This document shows positions 12,671-20,993 of a stretch of 64,000 bases of DNA, one piece after another. The DNA is from Falciphora oryzae. Taxonomy: Eukaryota > Ascomycota > Sordariomycetes > Magnaporthales > Magnaporthaceae. The position numbers were made by a program, and so were the translations under genes. Position 1 is the first letter of the stretch. Every line of letters begins with the position of its first letter. Under the pieces are notes generated by a model. It was given only the letters and a program-made list of their open reading frames with translations, ran no database searches and was not told the DNA's origin. The stretch covers positions 281,786 to 345,785 of the forward strand of contig JNVV01000017.1 of NCBI GenBank assembly GCA_000733355.1. The letters are read 5' to 3'.

Positions 12671-12954
12671 ATGGTAAGAAGCAGCTTTAATTCCTCACTT
12701 TCTATAGTACCCCCTACATAGGTAGGGGGGAAACTATAGCAGATTACGGACACTGACAAAAAGGCTTCATTAGGACAGCAAGCATTTGAAGGGGTACAGG
12801 GTAAATTGTGCAATATCCTTTTGTATCAATGACCCTCTTTTTTTTTTTTTGGAGCGAGTCTCGCCAAAGGAAAAAAAAGCCAAGCAGCCACTAACGGTGT
12901 AGTGCAAATAAGAACTATGTAGCCAGACAGACGGCATCAAATGACATACTCATC

Positions 12955-13618
12955 TTCCGCCCAACTTCGCACGCGGCCCGGTTCGCCCAGTCCTGCGCGG
13001 CCGTGTCCATGCCCGTAGTGCCCGAGACGCTCTTCCTCGACGCGGTGCACATGGCCGTGTCGCTGAACGCGCAGCATGTGCCGCCGCACGACGTGCCCGG
13101 CGGCATGTACGTCCGTCCGTCCGTCCCAGTTCGGATCGGGCCCGCAGCTCGGGCTCGACCCGCCCGACGAGTTCACGTTCTGCGTCTTCGTACAGACGCT
13201 CCCCGCCTCCTCCCCGGCCCCGAGCCCCGTCAGGGCCCTTGTGGCCGAGCACTTCGACCGCGCGGCGACGAGGGGCACGGGCGCCTTCAAGGTCGGCGGC
13301 AACTACGCGCCCGTCGTTCGCTGGACCGCCGACGCTAGGAAGAGCGGCTGGGACATGCTCCTCCACCTCGACAGCACCACGCGGACCTACGTCGACGAGT
13401 TCAGCCTGTCTGCTTTTATCGGAGTCAAATCCCACGGGCCGCCTGCCGACCGCAATGGCGATGTTGACGGCGAGGACGATGGTGGATCGGCGCCGCCGCC
13501 GCCGCATTCTATCCTTGCGACCAGCCCCAGCGCGCTGGGGAGCATCACCGCTGACTCCGTCGCCGAGCTCGCCGGGTCTCTCGGATGGGTTGTTGAGAAG
13601 CGGGCGGTAAGTCCCTGA
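12955..13618 (+). pseudogene. Branched-chain aminotransferase-like (class IV, PLP) fragment
   Basis: Two frames hold consecutive parts of a BCAT-family enzyme. The first (about 12955-13125) has LFLDAVHMAVSLNAQHVPPH and MYVRPSV. The second (about 13120-13618) has FKVGGNYAPVVRW, YVDEFSLSAFIGV and the AELAGSLGWVVEKRAV segment. One frameshift joins them near 13120. The 5' third is missing, and the sequence stops at what looks like a GTAAGT donor with no following exon. Secondary-metabolism paralogues of BCAT occur beside NRPS genes in fungi, and this one starts only about 300 bp from the NRPS fragment and on the opposite strand. I infer a relic of the same cluster. Confidence 0.75.
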
Positions 13619-13639
13619 CTCGCGGATAGCACCTTCACT

Positions 13640-14286
13640 TCAGGAGGGACTCGGAGGATCGATTAGACTGGATTCCTCGGATCTTCGACGAGATACCTTA
13701 ATAATTGGGTGTTGCTCGTGTTCGAGGTGTTTCTCCATCGACAAGCTTCCCCAAAAGAAACTTCGACATGAACCGGTACCGCCGCGGCATCCCGGCCGGC
13801 CACGAATAATGAGGCGTCCGCCCACTCCTGCAAGGAGATGTTATCCTGCTGGCATATCCCTCCCAGCAGGGTAAAAAGCAGTCCTTGTTCCACTATTTAT
13901 ATCGGTAATAATTTGTCCGGCTAGAAGTACCACGAATCAAACGCAGGGATGGAAACCACCTGTCAAATTTATGACGGGACCGATTGCACCGGCTCTGGCA
14001 CTGCAAGCATACATGCCACCATCTTGGTCCCAGTAAAGCTGTTTCTGAAATCGTCAGCAGGGGAGAGGGATTAATCTTCACGTGGCCGTTTTCGCTTCTC
14101 CCTGTTCCGCAATTTCTTCCTTGGCGGCCACCCTCTGGGAATGCCCGGCACTCCCGGGAGCGTTTAAACTTTTGCTCCGCTGCCCCCCATTGACGCATAA
14201 AGGGGCAGGGGCAGTGCAAACCACATAAGGCCGCGGTACGCTGGATGCCCAGGTTTAGAAACGGCCGTGTCCTCGCTTTTCGTGGT
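13640..14286. other. Intergenic stretch upstream of the protease gene
   Basis: Only short frames are present and nothing is recognised before the TATA box at 14287. Confidence 0.5.
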
Positions 14287-14293
14287 TATAAAT
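14287..14293 (+). promoter_or_regulatory. TATA box of the aspartic protease gene
   Basis: TATAAAT lies 73-79 bp upstream of the ATG at 14366. Because it is downstream of the first in-frame ATG (14267), it argues for the internal start that begins the signal peptide. Confidence 0.55.
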
Positions 14294-14365
14294 TCTCGCC
14301 GGTCAAGCCGGGCAGTCACCTTTTTGTCTCACCTTCCCCTGGTGTCCGCACGTGCACTTATCACA

Positions 14366-15712
14366 ATGCCTAGCTTCTGCCAAGCCCTCGTTGTACTTGC
14401 GACCTTCGGCATCTCGGCCGTCGCCAACCCCGTGGGCAAGAGGCAGCTCGATGCCGGCGGCTTCACCCTAGACCAGGTCGCCCACCCGGCCAGGCGGGGG
14501 GAGCCGCCAATGCTAAACGGCCCCCTCTCCGTCTATTTGACCCACCTCCGCTACGGCGCCGACGTCCCGGCCAACCTAGCCGCGGCCGTTGACCGCGGCG
14601 GTCTTAGCTCGCCTGCAAGACTGGGAAAGAGGCAGGGAAAGGAGCAAGGAACCGCCTATTCGCCCAACTCACGCCAAGACACAGAGTGGATCACGACGAT
14701 CCAGATCGGGACACCGCCCCAGACCGTGCACGTCCAGCTCGACTCGGGCTCCTCCGAGTTTTGGGTCCTCAGCGACGGCGCGAATGCCAGTAACCATGCC
14801 CTCTACCACCCCGCCAAGAGCACGACCGCGACCCCGATACCCGGCTTGTCGTGGGTCAAGAGCTACGTCGGCGGCAGCTCGGTCTCTGGCAATTCTGTCT
14901 ACAGGGATGTCGTGCGCGTTGCCGACGGCGTGGTTGTGCAGGACCAGGCCGTCCTCCCGGCCACCAACGCGTCCGACTCTTTTCTTGAACGCCCTTACGA
15001 CGGTCTCATAGGCCTTAGCCTTGCCGAGTACGGCACTGTAAAGCCCCTCAACAAGTCGCACCTCAAAAACTTCTTCCAGGCCATCAAGCCGTCACTCTCG
15101 GCACCGCTTTACGCCGCCGATCTGAAGTACGGGAAGGCGGGCTTCTTCGACTTTGGCTTCGTCCCGCCGAACCGCCACAAGGGCGACGTCACCTGGGTCC
15201 CCGTCAACCCCGTCCCCTTGAATGGCGAGAAGTTCACGCGCTGGAACATCACCGCATCGGGCTACGGCATCGGCGGCGGCGACGGCAAGACCCCCGCTTT
15301 CAAGCCCATGCGGGCGGAAACCATCGTGGACACGGGCTCGACCATAACGTACCTGCCCCAGCCCGTGGTGCAGGACTTCTACAGCCACGTGTCTGGCGCC
15401 CGCTACGACGCCGGCTCTAGCGGCTGGGTCTTCCCCTGCGCCTCGCCCGTGCCCGACCTGTCCCTTGGAGCTCAGCAGGCGGCCGGCGGCGCCATCGTCA
15501 ACCTGGTCACAATCCCCGGCAGCTACCTCAACTGGACCGTCAACGATGACATCAAAAAAGAGTGCTGGGGCGGCCTGCAGGAGTCCCTCAACTTCGAGGG
15601 CGGCAAGCTGTCCATCTTGGGCGCCTTGGCCATCAAAGCCGCCTACGTCATCTTTGAGGATGCCCGGCCGGCGAGGGACCCTAGGGTCGGTTGGGCGGTT
15701 AAGGATTTATAA
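14366..15712 (+). CDS. Secreted aspartic protease, pepsin family A1
   Basis: A single exon of 448 residues. The chosen ATG begins a signal peptide (CQALVVLATFGISAVA); the 33-codon upstream extension lies above the TATA box and lacks a signal. A propeptide follows with Kex2-type sites (GKRQ near residue 20 and again near residue 92). The first catalytic motif is QLDSGSSEFW (DSG variant) and the second is IVDTGSTITYLP, with a flap tyrosine region SYVGGSSVSGNSVYRD. Two C-terminal cysteines (FPCAS and KKECWGG) fit the family disulfide. It should act extracellularly on proteins. There is no stop or frameshift and the GC-rich codon use matches the fucosidase gene. Function is confident at family level. 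Confidence 0.95.
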   Translation: MPSFCQALVVLATFGISAVANPVGKRQLDAGGFTLDQVAHPARRGEPPMLNGPLSVYLTHLRYGADVPANLAAAVDRGGLSSPARLGKRQGKEQGTAYSPNSRQDTEWITTIQIGTPPQTVHVQLDSGSSEFWVLSDGANASNHALYHPAKSTTATPIPGLSWVKSYVGGSSVSGNSVYRDVVRVADGVVVQDQAVLPATNASDSFLERPYDGLIGLSLAEYGTVKPLNKSHLKNFFQAIKPSLSAPLYAADLKYGKAGFFDFGFVPPNRHKGDVTWVPVNPVPLNGEKFTRWNITASGYGIGGGDGKTPAFKPMRAETIVDTGSTITYLPQPVVQDFYSHVSGARYDAGSSGWVFPCASPVPDLSLGAQQAAGGAIVNLVTIPGSYLNWTVNDDIKKECWGGLQESLNFEGGKLSILGALAIKAAYVIFEDARPARDPRVGWAVKDL

Positions 15713-16022
15713 AGTTAGAATAGTGCTTTTGTTATTAGCAATACCCAGGCATGATCCATGCTTGCCATAGTGTTTATTTGCTTATTAAGAATATCGAAAA
15801 GTAATCTCAGCCGTCTCGGACGTCAAGCGTTTAAAGGGGGGTGGGTGTCTGCGGGTGAACGAGTGCGATAGGTACATGCAGATCCTTCGAAATCCCAGTC
15901 TGAGGGACCTGCGGGTACGTCTGTATGTTGTGTTGGCTGCTTTTTACAGTCTAGAGCTTTTCTTGGTGTGTTAAAGTACCTACCTAGGTAGGTACCTACG
16001 TACCTAGTTAGTTATCGCATCC
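15713..16022. other. Intergenic, with CCTAGGTAGGTA tract
   Basis: Between the protease stop and the next relic. It contains a striking palindromic run of ACCTACCTAGGTAGGTACCTA type at about 15978-16005. Confidence 0.5.
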
Positions 16023-16692
16023 TTATTTTATCCGTTTCCGGTCCTTTCCAGTCGCCTCGTTAGAAACCGCCCGTTTTCTGACCTCTGTCCTACTCGCTCT
16101 ATCGGTGCCATCTCCATCAATGTACTCGAACCCGATCTCGGCCTCGTCCCCTTCCCATTCGCTGGGTTCCCACTCGTCGCCTCCGTCTCGACCAAGCCTT
16201 GCGAGGGCACCATCAGAGTCCGTCTCATCCGAATCGGCACATTCGCTCAGCACCTTCAGCAGCTCCTGTATAGGCGCCACCAGCGTCTCGTAGCGGCTTG
16301 GGGATCGCCACGGGCGCCCCAGCGTTCAGCGCCGCGATCGTGACCGCCATCTCCTTCGCGCGCCCTCAGTGCCCTCCCTTGGGCTGCAACGCCGCGCACT
16401 TGGCCGCCACCGCCTTTAAGACTGCCTTGTACGGCACCTTTCTCGCGATTACCGCCCCCCTTTGTGGCTTTGCAAGCAAGTACTCGCGGTTCATCTGCCG
16501 CACGTCGTACTCGGCCAGCAGCCCAGACGCATCACTATCGCCCATCGCCCAGCCGCGCCCCTTTTTCCAAAAAAAAGTGTTTCCGCCAAGCCCAACTTCC
16601 GGCCCGACGACTGCTATTTTTGGCAGCCGCCAACCAGCCAGCGACAAAACCGCTTTCAAACGCGTCGAGGCCTTCCGCCCACCAAGGAACAC
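16023..16692 (-). pseudogene. Hypothetical protein relic with acidic C-terminus
   Basis: A 108-codon frame from 16692 reads through one TGA near 16364 into MAVTIAALNAGAPVAIPK, then shifts frame into APIQELLKVLSECADSDE and an acidic tail (DEWEPSEWEGDEAEIGFEY) that ends in a basic KDRKRIK. The continuity across stop and shift suggests one former protein of about 220 residues. I do not recognise the family. The dense basic-then-acidic composition would suit a transposon-borne or chromatin-related protein, but this is only a guess. Confidence 0.4.
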
Positions 16693-16699
16693 CTAATTA

Positions 16700-17600
16700 G
16701 AGCACAGCGCTTATCGCGATAGCAGCTCTTCGACGAAATGGCGCCCAATCTTTCAACCTCTCAGCATCACCGGATCCCAGACATGGTCCTTAGTAAGTCA
16801 CTCACTTGTGTGCAGATGGCTAGCATCGCTAGTTGCAGCACGCGCTCCATCCGGACGATACGCTCGAACCTCCGATGCTTCGGGACCACCAAAGCTCCAG
16901 ATACCAGGCAACGGATGTCAATAGACATCATGTCACCGCCTGCTTCTACTGGCCGACGCGAAAACATTGACTCGAGGGACATGCCCCCGGAACGCAGACA
17001 TGCGCCGGGGGTTAGGATGATTCGTTAACGACGGGTCGTGAAGCGCGCTGGACCCGTTCACGCAAGCAGGTAGGCCTCATGCCACACAAACACAGAACTT
17101 ACCGACCGGGTAACGGCGGTCGGCAGGTTTTGCACAATGGTATCCCTTTCGAATCTTATGGCTGATAAACGTCTACCATAGCCTAAGCACTGGTGGCGTA
17201 CTTAGCCGGCGGGAGCAACGTACTGCTTTTATTAAGTCCTCGGCAGATTTATCAAAGTAGAGGACGCTACAGTAAGGAGCAAAAAATTGGATGGTGAGCA
17301 GATTTTCTCTGCTCGGATGTGGTTCTGGCCCTTCTCGATACGGGGGTCGGTATTTTGCCTGTAGGACCGGGGATATATCCAAATCCACGAACGGAACATC
17401 GCCCACGGCACTTGGCAGAAATAAAAACAAAAGTAATTTTCAGATTGGGGAAGCTGGAGACACGGGCATACTTATCACCGACTTCGAGCCCACACCAGAC
17501 CAGCTCGGCTTAAGTATACCGTAAGGGGTGGCCTCCCTCAATGATTCGTCTTCGTCTTCGTCTTTGTCTCGATCCCTCCCGAACTTTCCATACTACACCA
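16700..17600. other. Intergenic stretch with no supported gene
   Basis: Short scattered frames only. The last about 80 bp (TCTTCGTCTTCGTC-type pyrimidine-rich tract) form the leader of the following gene. Confidence 0.5.
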
Positions 17601-17619
17601 CATCACCCAGGATATCGCC

Positions 17620-18471
17620 ATGGCCTCACCTAGGATACCGGCGCTTCTCCTGGCAGCCACCGCCTCGCCCCTGCTGTCACTCGCAGCTCCCCTGGCGGCA
17701 CTCTGCACCAAGGCAGAGCTCCTCGCAGCAGCAGACGCCTACATCGCCGCCCAAACTACAGGGAATCTCTCCGCTCTTGCCGCCTTCGCCAGCCCGGACG
17801 GCTGGACTTACGTGCAAAACAACCAACCCACCAACCCTTCCTCCTCCCCGACCAGTGTCCTCACCAAGCCCCTCAAGATCGACCACCATCGCACCAACAC
17901 AGACCTCGTCCAGTGCGCAACCTACACCGAGCTCATCTCCGTGTCCGGGCCCTACGTTATTGGCACCCAGATTCACCACTCCCCGTCCACCCCCTCGAAG
18001 ATCACCCTCATCGACAGCGTCGCCTCCACCCGCGGCAGTTGGCTCTTCAACGCTGCCAAGACGCTCTCCTACGTCCGCGCCGAGACCTGGGATCCCATCC
18101 CGGAATCAAAGCGAGACTCGCGCGAGCTCATCAATGCCGTGGGGGACGCATACATGGACATTTGGAGCAACGCCACGGCGCACCTCACCATCCCGTGGGG
18201 CACACCGTGCGCGCGGCTCGAGGGTGGGTCGTACACGGGCACCGGCGCCGCCACGGATTCGTGCATGGTGGGGATTCCGTCAAACCACTCACAGGCCCCG
18301 AATTCGCGAAGGCGGTATGTGGTGGATGAGGAGATGGGGTCGGTGAGCATACTGTGTGTGTGGGAGCATATGATGAACGCGGCGGATTCACATGAGTTCA
18401 GGCTGGAGGGCGGGAGGCTGCGTTACGTGCATACTATGACGGAGTGTGGGGGCAGGACGTGCCGACTGTAA
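17620..18471 (+). CDS. Secreted DUF8021-domain protein
   Basis: A single exon of 283 residues with an ATG in good context (ATCGCC before ATGGCC). The N-terminus is a signal peptide (LLLAATASPLLSLAAPLAA). The body carries features I associate with the fungal DUF8021 family: KAELLAAADAYIAAQ near the mature start, the YVQNN segment, DHHRTNTDLVQCATYTEL, and a C-terminal MTECGGRTC motif with cysteines. The family is secreted, NTF2-like in predicted fold, and has no established activity. No frameshift is seen. It sits directly upstream (40-60 bp) of a LINE 3' end. Confidence 0.78.
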   Translation: MASPRIPALLLAATASPLLSLAAPLAALCTKAELLAAADAYIAAQTTGNLSALAAFASPDGWTYVQNNQPTNPSSSPTSVLTKPLKIDHHRTNTDLVQCATYTELISVSGPYVIGTQIHHSPSTPSKITLIDSVASTRGSWLFNAAKTLSYVRAETWDPIPESKRDSRELINAVGDAYMDIWSNATAHLTIPWGTPCARLEGGSYTGTGAATDSCMVGIPSNHSQAPNSRRRYVVDEEMGSVSILCVWEHMMNAADSHEFRLEGGRLRYVHTMTECGGRTCRL

Positions 18472-18526
18472 GGGAGTTTCGCCCGTCTAGAGGATGGGGG
18501 AGGGGGGAGGAGGAGGAGGAGTAGTA

Positions 18527-18990
18527 TATTTAACGTCGGTAAGTGGGGATCTACCAGTCCCTGCCTCCCAAGGGGCATAGGCGTGCTAGCGCTACCTAAG
18601 CTTGTTTACACTGCTATCGAGGCGGCTAAGAGAATTGAACCTGTGGGAGGTGAATGCAGGCAACACAGCCTAGAACGAGTGTTGTGTTGTGGACTACTCT
18701 AGAAGCCTGTGCAGGGCACAGGCCCGGGAGGGCTAAATGGCCCTGGTAGGGCCCGTGCACATGGCACGGGCCTACCTCCGACAGAACCCAAGGCACACGA
18801 GGGTCGGGCCGCATTCCGGCGCTCTTTGTTGGCGAGCGGGCAATCGGCAGTAGGGCGTAAAGACGCCGGGGCGTTGTAAGCGCTGCGGATGGTAGTAGTT
18901 ATGCGTTGGGCCGGCGAGTGTGCCGGAAAGGGGTAAGGCCGGGTTTGGGCGGGAGGGGTCCTCGGGACCACCCCTGGGTGGAGCGAGGCG
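18527..18990 (-). mobile_element. LINE 3' end fragment (copy 2)
   Basis: The sequence from the terminal TATTTAACGTCGGTAAG block matches the 3' end of the LINE at 20991-21330 with moderate divergence. It carries an extra insert of about 120-130 bp (roughly 18636-18780) that contains short inverted repeats. Its outer edge abuts a GGA-rich run rather than the GA run seen at the other copies. No coding part of the LINE remains; 18991-19260 is unrecognised. Confidence 0.65.
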
Positions 18991-19322
18991 GAAGGAAAAG
19001 CCTTTTCGGGCACTCCGCCGCGAAGCAAATTCGCCGCGCCCAACATTCGCAACAGCGCAACGCTGCCGGATCGCGATTCGGGTTTGTGCTTTGCCAGCGA
19101 GGGACGGATAGGTATTGCCTTTCCGGGTCGTGTTCTCTCAATTGCCCTTTGACTGCAGAGACCGGGCTGGCGTTGGAAGTCCAAGCAGCCCTCCTTCGGA
19201 CAGGCATCAATCCACATTCCAAGATGCGCGCGAACCCCCCTCCTCCGAGGCCCAAGCGAGACTAGATGTAGTGTGCTACTTGACCCAACCCTGGCATGTC
19301 AAACAAAACACGCGGGCTAGCT

Positions 19323-19765
19323 GTTGCACAGCGCAACGAGTAGTGAATTGGTCTGATTGGATTGACTATGGTTCTGTTTGATGATGCGCAATGTCTGCCT
19401 GGACAATTCTCCTGCAAATTTTGCGTCCTGCCCGACACGCCCGTGCACCTGACTAATTAAATCCTGCACCGCGTGCAACACTGGCAGCTCTCATGGGACG
19501 GCCATTTTATTTTGGAGCGAGGCAGCCTACCGATGCTAGGGAGCCCCCGTGCCCAATCATCTTTGGGCAGGCGCAGTTTTTTCCAGGCAAAGTTGTTGCA
19601 TGCGATGCAGGATTTGATTAGTCAAGTGCACGGACGTGTTGGGCAGGACGCGTTGCGGGCAAAATTTTGCGGGAAATCTGTCCAAGCGGGCATAGCGCAT
19701 CATCAATCAGACAGATCAATCAATCAATCCAATCAGATCAATTCATTCTCGTTACGCTGTGCAAC
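19323..19765. mobile_element. Foldback or MITE-like element with ~170 bp inverted arms
   Basis: The arm at 19323-19490 and the reverse complement of about 19590-19765 align over most of their length with only scattered differences. Ends begin GTTGCACAGCG(C/T)AACGAG. About 100 bp separate the arms and no frame is present. The structure fits a non-autonomous foldback or MITE-type DNA element. No clear target duplication was found at either edge, and I cannot name its autonomous partner. Confidence 0.75.
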
Positions 19766-20066
19766 AAAAGTTGCACATCTGCCCCATTTTTGGGCTCAAG
19801 CGCCCTCAGGCCGTGATCGGCAGCCACGACGGTGACCGCCACGGCCGTGGCGGAGGTACGAGCAGTGCTGCAGGGGGGGGGGGGGCTAGGTACCGGTAGG
19901 GATAACCCCCAGTTGGCCACCGTCCGCCAAAAAGCTCAAACTGTGTCAGAAGCGGGGTTTTCGCTGCTGTTTTGGGGGGGAGGGGCATCCAGTCGGCTTT
20001 CGATACGACACAACATCATCGACCTGCATCTGCACGCTAAAATTAGCCCAATTTATTACAAAAAAG

Positions 20067-20780
20067 ATGTCTTTTGATTCCCAGGTAACGGAAGTCGACG
20101 GCGCCGTTGTTGATATTATTCCCAACTCCCAAACAGACTCCCAGGCGCCAGATTTTGGTGTTAACGATCCCGATAGCCGGCCGGGCGATACCTAGGCCGG
20201 CGAGTGCCTTTCCCGCAAGCGGAAACGAGGCGACGGCGGCGAGCCGGTTCGAGTATCTTAGTTTAGCGAGAAGACCGCCCGGCTAATCAGCCTTTTCCTC
20301 GACTGCTACCGCGAGGGCCTGTTTAAGAGCTCGAAAAAAGTCAATTTCAAAAAGGCCTGGGAGCGCGTGCTGGCGGCGGCGACCGAGGAGTGGCCTGCTT
20401 TGAAGCTGTCGACCTAAACGATCGCCAACAAATACGATAACGAACGGAGGAGATATGTCGCCTGGAAGTTATGGGTTAGCCTATCGGGCAATACCTGTGA
20501 TCCGGAGACGGGCGCTTGCGACGTTGATAGAGAGGACCCCCGGTGGCAGAGCTTTGCGAGCGTGCACGGGATACGGAGAGTCGGATGGATCGCCGCCGGC
20601 GTGCCGTTGGGGGACGTGGCCTCGTATCAAAAGCTTTGGGCGGGAGAGACGGCAAAAGGGATTATGATCTGTCGCCCTTCTATTGAAGGGGATAAGCCTG
20701 CTGAAGGATCCGTACGCGTTAGTGGCTTGGATCTATTTAATGGGTATATTCCTATAAATGAGGAGGGCGAGGGAGAGGGC

Positions 20781-20823
<43 letters not shown>

Positions 20824-20830
20824 GGCAAAA
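20067..20830 (+). pseudogene. Harbinger Myb/SANT-like gene, RIP-mutated copy 1
   Basis: This is a degenerate paralogue of the intact gene at 40528-39272. Aligning codon by codon, stops occur at 20193 (TAG where copy 2 has CAG), 20259 (TAG for TGG) and 20415 (TAA for CAA), all C-to-T or G-to-A. The conserved part includes EKTARLISLFLDC, a trihelix/Myb-like DNA-binding region typical of the second gene of PIF/Harbinger elements. The frame then enters a GA-rich tract where a LINE 3' end interrupts it. The 5' flank back to about 19785 also matches the flank of copy 2. Confidence 0.85.
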
Positions 20831-20953
20831 GGGATTATGATCTGTCGCCCTTTTATTGAAGGGGATGAGCCTGCTGAAGGATCCGCACGCGTTAGTGGCC
20901 TGGATCTATTTAATGGGTATATTCCTATAAATGAGGAGGGAAAGGGAGAGGGA

Positions 20954-20990
<37 letters not shown>

Positions 20991-20993
20991 TAT
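20648..20993 (+). repeat. Tandem duplication, period 173 bp, ending in GA tracts
   Basis: Unit 1 (20648-20820) and unit 2 (from 20821) each start GACGGCAAAAGGG and end in a long (GA)n run. They differ by only a few transitions. The unit corresponds to part of the Myb-like coding sequence, so the duplication arose inside the dead gene, probably by slippage or unequal exchange at the GA tract. Confidence 0.85.

Noticed and set aside
14267..14365. Upstream ATG of the aspartic protease
   Set aside because: It lies above the TATA box and would bury the signal peptide 33 residues in.
18640..18715. Possible tRNA on the minus strand (GGTTCAATTC B-box-like)
   Set aside because: No credible A box or complete cloverleaf could be folded by eye; it lies in an insert within a LINE end.
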